Source of the DNA: Bacteroidales bacterium
Lineage (GTDB): Bacteria; Bacteroidota; Bacteroidia; Bacteroidales; UBA932
Direction: 5' to 3'
Assembly: GCA_017557535.1 (NCBI GenBank)
Contig: JAFYYM010000079.1
Coordinates: 1-64,000, forward strand
Length of the DNA: 64,000 bases
Shown here: piece by piece, positions 1-6,842 of the stretch
Layout of the letters: every line of letters starts with the position of its first letter
Position numbering within the stretch: the first letter of the stretch is position 1
Position numbers and translations under genes: made by a program
Notes under the pieces: model-generated
What the model saw: only the letters and a program-made list of their open reading frames with translations
Told to the model about the DNA's origin: nothing
Databases searched by the model: none

Positions 1-68
1 CAACTCGCTAATTGTTAGACTTTTCCATTTGCAAGAAATGCTTGAAAATCTTCAAAAACATTCCTTCG

Positions 69-153
69 TGCCCCGGGCGGGAATCGAACCCGCACGGCCG
101 TTTCGGGCCAAGGGATTTTAAGTCCCTCGTGTCTACCATTCCACCACCAGGGC
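69..153 (-). tRNA. tRNA-Leu (anticodon TAA)
   Basis: An 85-nt class II tRNA reads on the minus strand. The acceptor strands GCCCTGG and CCGGGGC pair over seven positions, with one G-T pair. The T-arm is GCGGG-TTCGATT-CCCGC, and the anticodon loop CTTAAAA gives anticodon TAA. A long variable arm, GGCCCGAAACGGCC, is typical of leucine tRNAs. The discriminator base is A and is followed by CGA, so the CCA tail is not encoded and must be added by the CCA-adding enzyme. No other tRNA lies beside it within the window. Confidence 0.96.
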
Positions 154-223
154 GTGTGAGTTGACAATTATGCCGTCACACACACCGCGAAGTTAGTAAA
201 AAAAGGAACAATCCTACCAAAAA

Positions 224-616
224 CTACTCAAGCTTAGTGTCAGTCTTGGCCTGAAAACGAGCGACATTGACTATGAAGCGCTCGTGGGTGCCTTCGCCTA
301 TAATACCCTTGTCGTCACGGGCGACAACTCTGAAAGTCAGCCTACGCCCATCAATACCAATTAGTTCCGAATCGCACCAGACCTTCATTCCTTCAGGCGT
401 GGCGCTTACATGGCTCACGTCGACATGGGTTCCAACTGTCTCGAAGCCCTCATCTAGATAGGGCTGGACGCTAAGTCGGCAGGTACGTTCCATAAGGGTG
501 ATCATAAGCGGTGTGGCGAATACCCGCACTGTGCCGCTGCCGATATGGCAAGCGAGCAGCTCCGGAGTGACTATCTCCTCCTGGTAGCCTTTTATTCCTA
601 GTTCAACCATGATCAT
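224..616 (-). CDS. Hotdog-fold acyl-CoA thioesterase, FlK-like
   Basis: This 130-residue cytoplasmic protein has the look of small single-domain hotdog thioesterases of the fluoroacetyl-CoA thioesterase (FlK-like) type. These hydrolyse short acyl-CoA or similar thioesters. Visible family traits are the stretch VFATPLMITLMERTC near residues 32-46, the VGTHVDVSHVSATPEG segment in the middle, and the GEGTHERFIV strand near the C-terminus. The start codon overlaps the stop of the upstream isomerase-like gene as ATGA, so the two are probably translationally coupled. The substrate cannot be read from the sequence. The family assignment is from remembered sequence pattern and is fairly secure; the in vivo role is not. 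Confidence 0.75.
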   Translation of the reverse strand: MIMVELGIKGYQEEIVTPELLACHIGSGTVRVFATPLMITLMERTCRLSVQPYLDEGFETVGTHVDVSHVSATPEGMKVWCDSELIGIDGRRLTFRVVARDDKGIIGEGTHERFIVNVARFQAKTDTKLE

Positions 617-1839
617 TTAAGCAAGGCCTCCAGCACAGCCGCAACGTGGCCTGGAAGGATAATATGGTGATTCCCGATTGGTTCTGTCAAAAAATATTCT
701 ATCGCCTCCGATGGCAATCGAAGTACCACCTGAGTACGGCAAAGATCCGGCTTAGCCTCGCAACGCAGAAGGTCTCCCTCGCACACGAAATGTCTTGAAA
801 GGTCTCCGGAGACCTTGAAGACTGTGACCGGTCCTTCAGGAATATATCCCCGGATCCCAACCCCGATCCCAGACTCGAAATGAGTGTCCAGACCATAGCT
901 GGAAACCATATCTAATGGCACGGTGCAATGAGAGAAAACCATCTCCCCTGTCTCAAGGTTGATATTGGAAGGGTTTGCCTGGAAACCGCTGACCCCAGTA
1001 ACCGCCCGTCCGATCATCATCGACAGCATAGCTGGGACATCCCCTTCGCATCCGGCCACATAGCCCTCTGAGTTCAAACGGGCAAGCGCCAGGCAGCCTG
1101 TGTTTTTGACTGTGGTAAGAAGATCGAAACACCTGATTGTCAGGCCAGAAAGGCCGTAATCAGCCACAAGGGTCTTCAACGCCTTATATATGCGATAAGC
1201 TCCTGGAATAGCTTGTTTGACGGTCGTGGGCAATGGTGCGGATTCTTCGCTTCGATCAGAATGGCAACCGACCACTTCCTTCCAAGACTCGGAGATATCA
1301 TCTTTCAGCAACGAGTACTCCTCAAGCAACTCCTCCATAGGGATATACTGGAGGTTTATCCCCAAACGGTCGAGAATGGCTTCCTTATCGAACCCGCTGG
1401 AAATAAGCCAGTCGGAAGGATGACCCACTATCCCTAGGGTTGTGTATTCAAGGAAACGGCGCGCGGCCTCGACCTTGGAAAGCGCCTCGATACGGGATCG
1501 GATGTAGGCCGGACTCCCATGTAAAATCTCCCCTCTTAACCCCTCCTGGCGCAGATAAGAAAGTATCTCCATCGAAGCGGCCAGCGAGTTGCTCTTCCCT
1601 GAGGTTAGCAAGAGGATTGTCTGTCGTGAGAGTCCCTGCAAAGTGGGCAGTAATTCTTTGAACAGTCCCTCGGTCCCTCCCGTACGGACATAAATCAACG
1701 ATAATTCGCTGCCGTAGTCATCGTAATCATCCCCCATAAAAGAGTATTCGACACCTAGTCCGTCAAGAAACTCCCTGGTGACCGCGTCAACGGCGGCTTT
1801 ATCGTGCAGCGGGGAAGTTAGAGTGAATATTGAAATCAT
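613..1839 (-). CDS. L-fucose/L-arabinose isomerase-like protein with an in-frame repeat insertion
   Basis: This 408-residue protein resembles the fucose isomerase superfamily found in Bacteroidota. The C-terminal half carries CEGDVPAMLSMMIGR and later SHCTVPLDMV, which match the metal-site and C-terminal regions of that fold. The start at 1839 (MISIFTLTSPLHDK) is preferred over an upstream start at 1887, because a good promoter (-7 at 1857-1864) lies between them and the upstream start would precede transcription. Around residues 192-200 the sequence CHSDRSEES is the translation of a short interspersed hairpin repeat (1241-1266) rather than native protein. It falls in a linker before the C-terminal domain, so the protein may still fold. 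It is coupled to the downstream thioesterase. Whether it isomerises fucose or another sugar is unknown. Confidence 0.7.
   Translation of the reverse strand: MISIFTLTSPLHDKAAVDAVTREFLDGLGVEYSFMGDDYDDYGSELSLIYVRTGGTEGLFKELLPTLQGLSRQTILLLTSGKSNSLAASMEILSYLRQEGLRGEILHGSPAYIRSRIEALSKVEAARRFLEYTTLGIVGHPSDWLISSGFDKEAILDRLGINLQYIPMEELLEEYSLLKDDISESWKEVVGCHSDRSEESAPLPTTVKQAIPGAYRIYKALKTLVADYGLSGLTIRCFDLLTTVKNTGCLALARLNSEGYVAGCEGDVPAMLSMMIGRAVTGVSGFQANPSNINLETGEMVFSHCTVPLDMVSSYGLDTHFESGIGVGIRGYIPEGPVTVFKVSGDLSRHFVCEGDLLRCEAKPDLCRTQVVLRLPSEAIEYFLTEPIGNHHIILPGHVAAVLEALLK
1241..1266 (-). repeat. Short hairpin repeat inserted in frame (HSDRSEES type)
   Basis: On the minus strand this reads as the core GCCATTCTGATCGAAGCGAA followed by GAATC. 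It is an imperfect palindrome with ATTCT and AGAAT arms. It is close to the interspersed ATTCTGAGCGAAGCGAAGAAT repeat that I recall from many Bacteroidota and other bacterial genomes, usually between genes. Here it lies within the isomerase-like gene and is read through in frame. Confidence 0.7.
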
Positions 1840-1849
1840 AAAACCAGAT

Positions 1850-1880
1850 TTGTCAGTAAAGATAGTATTTATTAAATTTC
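1850..1880 (+). promoter_or_regulatory. Divergent Bacteroidota-type promoter for the EEP lipoprotein
   Basis: A TTG at 1850-1852 is followed after 20 nt by TAAATTTC at 1873-1880, one base from TAnnTTTG. The start codon of the downstream gene is at 1904, leaving a 5' UTR of roughly 20 nt. The two divergent promoters interleave, so they may exclude each other. Confidence 0.45.
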
Positions 1881-1887
1881 GTAACAA
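1857..1887 (-). promoter_or_regulatory. Bacteroidota-type promoter for the isomerase-like/thioesterase pair
   Basis: On the minus strand, a TTG at 1885-1887 is followed after 20 nt by TATCTTTA at 1857-1864. This fits the TTG-N19-21-TAnnTTTG pattern with one mismatch in the last base. It places transcription start near 1850, just upstream of the chosen start codon at 1839. It overlaps the divergent promoter on the other strand. Confidence 0.5.
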
Positions 1888-1903
1888 TTAAAAAGACCTC
1901 GCA

Positions 1904-2845
1904 ATGAGATTTCCAAAGATCACATTCATCATCGCCATAACCGCAGCCACGATGACCATTATCTCCTGTGGCCCGGCACGCAGGGTCACCACCCTGCAAG
2001 TAGGCACTTATAACATCCGCAACGCCAACCGCGGCGACTCCCTGAGAGGAAACGGCTGGGGGCAGCGCTGTCCGGTCATAACCCAGCAGATACTCTTCCA
2101 CGACATTGAGATATTCGGCACCCAGGAAGGGTTCATCCACCAGCTCGAGCAGATGAAATCCCTTCTGCCAGGTTATGACTATATCGGCTTGGGACGGGAT
2201 GATGGCAAGCAGGCAGGTGAGCATTCGGCCATATTCTACAAGACCGACAGGTTCGAACTTCTGGACCACGGCGACTTCTGGCTCTCACAGACTCCCGAGG
2301 TGCCAAGCGTCGGCTGGGACGCCGCCCTGAACCGCATCTGCACATGGGGCCGTTTCAGGGTTAAGGACACTAAGCAGGAACTATATTACTTCAGCCTTCA
2401 CATGGATCATATCGGCGTACAGGCCAGGATGGAGAGTGCCAAATTGGTTGTCCAGAAGATACGGGAAATTTGTGGCGGAAAGCCGGTTGTACTGACCGGA
2501 GACTTTAATGTTGACCAGACCAACCCGATTTATTCGGTGTTTGTCGACAGTGGCATCCTGGAAGACAGCTACGAGATTTGCGAGATACGTTACGCACTTG
2601 ATGGAACAGCCAACGGATTCGACCCCAACAGTTTCACCAACAGCAGGATAGACCACGTGTTCGTCACCCCTGGCACAAGAGTGATCCGCTATGGGGTATT
2701 AACCGACACCTACCGCACAATGACCGCCGAGGCCGAGAAATATGAAAACGGCAATTTCCCGAAGGAGATATCCTTCCAGGCTTACCAGGCCCGCACCCCT
2801 TCCGATCACTTCCCTCTGAAGGTCATCCTTCAGTTGCCAAAATAA
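1904..2845 (+). CDS. Lipoprotein of the endonuclease/exonuclease/phosphatase (EEP) family
   Basis: A 313-residue protein with a lipoprotein signal peptide (lipobox IISC, Cys near residue 23) followed by one EEP (DNase I-like) domain. Catalytic-fold motifs are present in order: GTYNIRN at the first strand, GTQEG with the metal-binding Glu, LHMDHIG with a catalytic-region His, TGDFNVDQ with the Asp/Asn pair, and the terminal TPSDHFP with the Asp-His pair. Family members cleave phosphodiesters or phosphomonoesters, including nucleic acids, sphingomyelin and inositol phosphates. The secreted form and compact size are common in Bacteroidota. The substrate cannot be told from sequence. It ends directly against the convergent downstream gene, with no room for a terminator between them. 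Confidence 0.85.
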   Translation: MRFPKITFIIAITAATMTIISCGPARRVTTLQVGTYNIRNANRGDSLRGNGWGQRCPVITQQILFHDIEIFGTQEGFIHQLEQMKSLLPGYDYIGLGRDDGKQAGEHSAIFYKTDRFELLDHGDFWLSQTPEVPSVGWDAALNRICTWGRFRVKDTKQELYYFSLHMDHIGVQARMESAKLVVQKIREICGGKPVVLTGDFNVDQTNPIYSVFVDSGILEDSYEICEIRYALDGTANGFDPNSFTNSRIDHVFVTPGTRVIRYGVLTDTYRTMTAEAEKYENGNFPKEISFQAYQARTPSDHFPLKVILQLPK

Positions 2846-4429
2846 TCAATCCTCAAGACGATTAAGATCTTCTGTCATCGATGCGAGACGGAGCAATGTG
2901 GTTATTGAGGAATAGCTACAGTTCATCCAGAAATCTCCTCCGTTCCCGGGCTTTCTCCAATTAAACATGGTCGGGATCCTGCCATCCTGGGCGTTCTGCT
3001 GGATGGTGATATTATCTATCAACGCCTTAGCCTTGGCGAGCGCCAGTAGGTCTCCCGTGACTTCATACAGGTCAAGCCAGGCGTTGGCGACATTGCAACT
3101 GCTGTCATCGACCGGCATCTCAAACTTGTATTGCTCATGGACACAAGGAGCGTTGAACTTGTGGAACCCGTCAGCTGTCGTGTCGGCATAATCCCAGTGA
3201 ACAAACTGGTCCTCGCAGAAACGAATGAGGTCTATTGCATTGGAAATATCTGATTCACTCATGGTTACCTTGTCCAGAAGATATGAGGCGTAAGGGGCTG
3301 CCGTGCAGTTCGTCAGGTTCTGATATGGTTCGAGTCCAAGCACGTTCACATCCTCAAACTGGCCGGTCATCTCGAAACGAACCATCGCTGTCTCGTCCAT
3401 CCATCGCTCCGCTTTCAGCCTGGCTTGAGAAAACTCACTGAATGCATATCCTTCAAGACGCTGGAAGTACCTGAGTAGCGGATGCAGCAAGGCTTGGGCA
3501 TCGTTGACAGGCTCCCCGGAGGCGAAATCCACCTTGATGGGCAGGGATCCATCCTCTCTCTGCAAGCGAACATATGTCCGGCCAATCTCGACCGCCCTGT
3601 CAAGCCATTCCTTTTCTCCAGTCACATCGTACAAGTCCATGAAGGCGTTCCCTGCATAGGTGGCCTCCATCGTCATGGTTTTCCCTTGATTCTGCTCTTC
3701 GCCAGAAGCTTGAGTGTCAAGATAATATGTAGGAGGGAAAAAAGCCAGGGGATCCCCTTCGGGGCGACTTTGCGAAATCAGGAAAGCCGCGGCAGACCGG
3801 GCCACTTCAAGAGCGTTCTCTCTCCTGTCGGGAAGAAAGCGAGCCACAAGGCACTCGTTCCGAATAGTGGAGCCTATTATCTTGCATGGATATGTATTTG
3901 TCCATAAGGACATATCAGGAACGGTATTCCCTATCCAGTTTTGTATCTGGGGCATCAGGTGGTTATGAAGGGCCGCCCTAGTCGCGGCTTCCTTGTAGCT
4001 CCTTACCGGACCGTTATAAGGCCCTTTGAAAGGGAAGTCCCTCAGGAAACTTCTTGAGTAAACCGTGTCCGCGGATTCCCCTATTAATGCTTCCACCGTC
4101 AAATCCACATTTGATGGAGGAACCTGATTCCAAATCGGAGACAAGTCGGCGTCGGGCCTGTCGGAAAGGAAAGACCAACTCCCTTCAGCATTCCTGACTG
4201 TAAAGCGGTAATTATCCGCCCCTGGAACAGAAGGCACTTCAAAAGCAGGTGCGTACATGAACTTCTTGGCGAATTTGTTCCAACAGGGATTCCTGCCTTC
4301 GGAAGCCGGACGGACTGGCTGGAGATACTCGGATTCTGCCTGCTGGTTCAGGCGTTCATAAACAGGACCTCGGCAGCCGGCGAGTATCATTAGCGGCAAG
4401 GATGCTAAAAATAACGCTGTATTTCTCAT
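2846..4429 (-). CDS. Lipoprotein with an N-terminal beta domain and an alpha/alpha-toroid domain, putative carbohydrate-active enzyme
   Basis: This 527-residue protein starts with a lipoprotein signal (lipobox ILAGC, Cys 19). Residues about 55-130 look like a fibronectin/Ig-type beta sandwich (YRFTVRN, SWSFLSDRPDADLSPIWNQ), as found at the N-terminus of some polysaccharide lyases and glycosidases. The remainder is helical, with repeated Trp-rich segments such as KEWLDRAVEIGRTYVRLQ and NAWLDLYEVTGDLLALAKA. This is the pattern of an alpha/alpha-toroid as in six-hairpin glycosidases, lyases and epimerases. No catalytic signature was recognised with certainty. A surface or periplasmic role on an oligosaccharide is an inference. 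It stands alone, convergent with the EEP gene and divergent from the next. Confidence 0.6.
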   Translation of the reverse strand: MRNTALFLASLPLMILAGCRGPVYERLNQQAESEYLQPVRPASEGRNPCWNKFAKKFMYAPAFEVPSVPGADNYRFTVRNAEGSWSFLSDRPDADLSPIWNQVPPSNVDLTVEALIGESADTVYSRSFLRDFPFKGPYNGPVRSYKEAATRAALHNHLMPQIQNWIGNTVPDMSLWTNTYPCKIIGSTIRNECLVARFLPDRRENALEVARSAAAFLISQSRPEGDPLAFFPPTYYLDTQASGEEQNQGKTMTMEATYAGNAFMDLYDVTGEKEWLDRAVEIGRTYVRLQREDGSLPIKVDFASGEPVNDAQALLHPLLRYFQRLEGYAFSEFSQARLKAERWMDETAMVRFEMTGQFEDVNVLGLEPYQNLTNCTAAPYASYLLDKVTMSESDISNAIDLIRFCEDQFVHWDYADTTADGFHKFNAPCVHEQYKFEMPVDDSSCNVANAWLDLYEVTGDLLALAKAKALIDNITIQQNAQDGRIPTMFNWRKPGNGGDFWMNCSYSSITTLLRLASMTEDLNRLED

Positions 4430-4461
4430 ATCGCAATTTAAGGAAAGTTATTAATTAATGC

Positions 4462-4469
4462 TATCTTTA
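4462..4469 (+). promoter_or_regulatory. Candidate -7 element TATCTTTA
   Basis: TATCTTTA lies 20 bp before the start codon at 4490 and differs from TAnnTTTG only in the last base. No clear TTG is present at the -33 position. The 60-bp divergent region holds nothing else that I recognise. Confidence 0.35.
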
Positions 4470-4489
4470 TGGACAAATAGCGACCAGAT

Positions 4490-5152
4490 ATGTACTTTTC
4501 TGAACACAACGACAATATATCTTTCAGCAATGAATGGGGAGGTGTCCTTAAAGTGGAGGGCAAAGGGTTGGTTTGCGCGGAAGACTTGAATGCAGGTCCC
4601 GGTTATTTTAAACCAGAAGATTACACTGAGTTGGAGTTCACAAAGGGAATCACCAAGGTGACCAAAGGCTTTATCGAGGCATTCACTTCGATGAAATGTC
4701 TGGTTATAGGTTTCTCGGTGAAGAGTATAGAACGGACACCGGAATTAGATAACTACCTGATAACCAATAACGTCCTTATCAGGGGCGAATACAACTCCCT
4801 CGCTGAGAAGCTGGCTGGAGAGCTGGGGCTCAGATTCCTCCACTGCGACATCTTTCTAGGCTGGACTAGTTTCGAGACGCAAGGTTATCGTGAAAGTACT
4901 AAACGAACTCTTTGTTTCAGGCTGGATGGCCCGCCCTATATCTATAGACAGATCTTCACCCCTGGAATATCTGCCGGCAGCAGCGGAGGTGCCGATCTCA
5001 GAGAGGATCTCCCCGAGGATTTCTATGTGGGATGCGATCTGGATGGGTTCACGTACAATCTGCCCCAGAAATGCGAAGAAGCTATCATGAAGAACAAGCA
5101 GCTGGGCCGCTTCCTCCGCATCGCTAACCAACGGCTGAAGGGCAACAAATAA
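4490..5152 (+). CDS. Hypothetical cytoplasmic protein, leucine-rich-repeat-like N-terminal half
   Basis: This 220-residue protein has no signal peptide or membrane segment. Residues about 45-125 alternate hydrophobic strands and short turns (TELEFTKGITKV, KCLVIGFSVKSI, NVLIRGEYNSL, LRFLHCDIFL). This resembles a few degenerate leucine-rich repeats, with decreasing match towards the end. The C-terminal third is acidic then basic and ends in a predicted helix (EEAIMKNKQLGRFLRIANQRL). I do not recognise a family. It sits directly beside the RAYT/REP locus, with a REP unit starting 20 bp after its stop codon, so its 3' end may lie within the REP-bearing transcript. Confidence 0.6.
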   Translation: MYFSEHNDNISFSNEWGGVLKVEGKGLVCAEDLNAGPGYFKPEDYTELEFTKGITKVTKGFIEAFTSMKCLVIGFSVKSIERTPELDNYLITNNVLIRGEYNSLAEKLAGELGLRFLHCDIFLGWTSFETQGYRESTKRTLCFRLDGPPYIYRQIFTPGISAGSSGGADLREDLPEDFYVGCDLDGFTYNLPQKCEEAIMKNKQLGRFLRIANQRLKGNK

Positions 5153-5171
5153 GTCCTCATTGAACTCGTAT

Positions 5172-5206
5172 GTACAAGGTGTAATAATATGTCCGAGACC
5201 TTGTAC
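5172..5206. repeat. REP-like palindromic unit 1
   Basis: Perfect 9-bp inverted arms GTACAAGGT (5172-5180) and ACCTTGTAC (5198-5206) enclose a 17-nt spacer. The 35-bp length matches three other units around the transposase gene, while the spacers are unrelated in sequence. Confidence 0.75.
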
Positions 5207-5234
5207 GGCAAGCCGCCTCGCAGCAATTCCTGTG

Positions 5235-5270
5235 GCACAAGGTCTTGCACCAAATTTATACACCTTGTGC
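5235..5270. repeat. REP-like palindromic unit 2
   Basis: Perfect 9-bp inverted arms GCACAAGGT (5235-5243) and ACCTTGTGC (5262-5270) enclose 18 nt. It ends two bases before the stop-codon end of the RAYT gene, so it lies in that gene's 3' UTR and could form a hairpin in the mRNA. Confidence 0.75.
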
Positions 5271-5271
5271 A

Positions 5272-6198
5272 CTATAGGCGAACATTCAGTAGCCTGGAGA
5301 CATCATCCCGGGAGAGTCCGAAGACCCTAGCCAGTTGAGGGACAGTGGTTTTCATCGTGTGATAAACAAACGGAATAATCCTGGTTTTCCTGGAGATTGG
5401 CAAGTTGTCGATTTCAGTCATGAACCACCTCAAGGATATAGCGTTGACTTCCTTCAGGAACTCCGCATCCGATAACATCTTTCTGGGAGAGATCACCAGT
5501 TTTTGAGTCATCTCCGCCGCATTTACGCTTCCAACGCTCCTGTAGAAGAACACTTCGTCCCTATTGAAGGCCTGTTCCAGATAATCAACGTCGCAGAAAC
5601 TGTACGGTTCCACCTCATAGTCTTCGTTTAAAGTCCAAGCGACATCGCCTAGGTTGTCACCGGTATGAAAGATCTCCCTCCATTCTCGACATGTCATAGA
5701 TGCGACCGCAAGTTGTGACTTAGGCTGATTACCGGATCTGAAAAATGCCCTGAATCCTGTCCACTTATAGTCAGCGACACTTTCAGCTCCGTTATCGTAC
5801 GCATTTCTTGGAATGTAAGCCAGAGCATTTCTCAGATACCAGTCCGTGTCAAGCAATTGGACTTTCACATCTGTGGCCCTGAGGACCTTTGCCACCCCAT
5901 ATCTGGATCGGAACAACTGGGAATAAGTCCTCTTCACTTCCCTGGCATAAGACTCCGCATCAGCAAGACTCTTTGCGAGAACAGCGGCATGGACATGATT
6001 GGACACGACGGCATAGATGATGATTATTACATTTTTCCTCCGCGCACAAACCACAAGGCATTTCACCATGGTGTCACAATCCTGGTCATCACGGCAGATG
6101 ATCACCTTCTCCAAGCCCTCGAAACTGACATGAAAAGGTAAGACGGCACCGACCGTACCGTCAGGCAGCCTTCTAGCTACCGCCTTAACCAAAGCCAT
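5272..6198 (-). CDS. REP-associated tyrosine transposase (RAYT, Y1 HUH family)
   Basis: A 308-residue single-strand transposase of the Y1/TnpA-REP family. These enzymes nick and rejoin DNA next to short palindromes (REPs). The HUH motif is NHVHA, with His 68 and His 70, after a hydrophobic strand IIIIYAVVS. The likely nucleophile is Tyr 128 in LAYIPRNAY, corresponding to the family's Y-x-x-N-P segment. The long region after the catalytic domain ends in a helix-turn-helix (VPQLARVFGLSRDDVSRLL, about residues 285-303), a known accessory DNA-binding part in some RAYTs. It is intact. It overlaps the upstream gene as TAATG, so translation is coupled. Two palindromic units flank each side, as expected for a resident RAYT/REP system. 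RAYTs are usually domesticated single-copy genes. Confidence 0.85.
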   Translation of the reverse strand: MALVKAVARRLPDGTVGAVLPFHVSFEGLEKVIICRDDQDCDTMVKCLVVCARRKNVIIIIYAVVSNHVHAAVLAKSLADAESYAREVKRTYSQLFRSRYGVAKVLRATDVKVQLLDTDWYLRNALAYIPRNAYDNGAESVADYKWTGFRAFFRSGNQPKSQLAVASMTCREWREIFHTGDNLGDVAWTLNEDYEVEPYSFCDVDYLEQAFNRDEVFFYRSVGSVNAAEMTQKLVISPRKMLSDAEFLKEVNAISLRWFMTEIDNLPISRKTRIIPFVYHTMKTTVPQLARVFGLSRDDVSRLLNVRL

Positions 6199-6608
6199 TA
6201 ATTATAATCCGTAGGAAGAGATTTCCGGAATAAAGAAGTGTCACCCATCACCAAAGGCCGTTGTTTGGATTCGGGATCGTAGCCATACTGTTCCTTAAGC
6301 GAATCGGCATATTTTTCAATAAAAGGGATGAAGTCAAACATCATCATAGACCAGAATTCTTCTGCCTGGGCATACGGCTCTGAACAAGCGCAAATCTCCG
6401 CTATACTTAACAACCGGATTACTTTGCTGATGCAAGTGTTCTTTTCGCCCCAGATACTGGAGACTAGACCTGAAAGCAATTTTTCAAAATTGGCGGCATG
6501 GCGCTTAAGATCACCCTGTGGAAAGTTCTCGTCGAACCATTTCTCGTTGTCGGTACGAAGAACCAGATTGCCTTCGTCGTCGATAAAAACATGAAGAAGA
6601 TTTTTCAT
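6198..6608 (-). CDS. Small hypothetical protein coupled to the RAYT gene
   Basis: This 136-residue protein has no signal peptide. It is mostly helical and acidic in the first half (FIDDEGNLVLRTDNEKWFDENFP). The middle reads like a helical bundle (KVIRLLSIAEICACSEPYAQAEEFWSMMMF) with two close cysteines. I recognise no family. Its stop codon overlaps the RAYT start (TAATG), which indicates one transcript and coupled translation. A role as a RAYT partner, regulator or inhibitor is suggested only by this arrangement. It could also be an unrelated host gene. Confidence 0.65.
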   Translation of the reverse strand: MKNLLHVFIDDEGNLVLRTDNEKWFDENFPQGDLKRHAANFEKLLSGLVSSIWGEKNTCISKVIRLLSIAEICACSEPYAQAEEFWSMMMFDFIPFIEKYADSLKEQYGYDPESKQRPLVMGDTSLFRKSLPTDYN

Positions 6609-6674
6609 AATTATAAAGTTTAATTGTTAACACTTGCAATTTAGACATATTTCCATATAGTAGCAAGGGAAAAT

Positions 6675-6709
6675 GTTCAAGGTAGGCAAAGACCCTAGGG
6701 ACATTGTAC
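6675..6709. repeat. Degenerate REP-like palindromic unit
   Basis: The arms GTTCAAGGT (6675-6683) and ACATTGTAC (6701-6709) pair at seven of nine positions and enclose 17 nt. The total of 35 bp equals the unit length of the intact copies. It appears to be a decayed copy. Confidence 0.5.
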
Positions 6710-6737
6710 AGGAATCGCTATTACACCCGACTCTGGT

Positions 6738-6772
6738 GTACAAGGTTCCGCTCACGGAATCCCACCTTGTGC
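6738..6772. repeat. REP-like palindromic unit 3
   Basis: The arms GTACAAGGT (6738-6746) and ACCTTGTGC (6764-6772) pair with a single G-T position. An inner stem TTCCG/CGGAA (6746-6750 and 6755-6759) extends the hairpin. It lies upstream of both the RAYT partner gene and the divergent DUF4153 gene. Confidence 0.7.
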
Positions 6773-6812
6773 AAAATGAGATAGGAATCTGCGCAATAAC
6801 GGAATCTATCTG

Positions 6813-6820
6813 TATATTTG
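6813..6820 (+). promoter_or_regulatory. -7 element TATATTTG upstream of the DUF4153 gene
   Basis: TATATTTG is an exact match to TAnnTTTG and lies 23 bp before the ATG at 6843. A start in the region of 6826 would give a short leader and excludes the TTG codon at 6834 as a likely start. No clear -33 TTG is seen at the usual distance. Confidence 0.5.
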
Positions 6821-6842
6821 TGGCAGACAAAGTTTGTTCACC

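Noticed and set aside
1-68. Left-edge stretch before the tRNA examined for a gene or terminator
   Set aside because: AT-rich with no convincing stem plus T tract and no coding signal in 68 bp.
699-896. Out-of-frame open frames within the isomerase-like gene, and similar long frames opposite most large genes
   Set aside because: They lie entirely inside well-supported genes in another frame or strand, are low in complexity or Arg/Ser-rich, and show no motifs.
5172-5270. Two palindromes read as a CRISPR array
   Set aside because: Only two units, inverted arms instead of direct repeats, unequal spacing and no cas genes.
6627-6830. Open frame of 67 codons on the minus strand upstream of the RAYT partner gene
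   Set aside because: It runs through two REP-like palindromes and the promoter region, has no family resemblance and would begin inside the divergent promoter.
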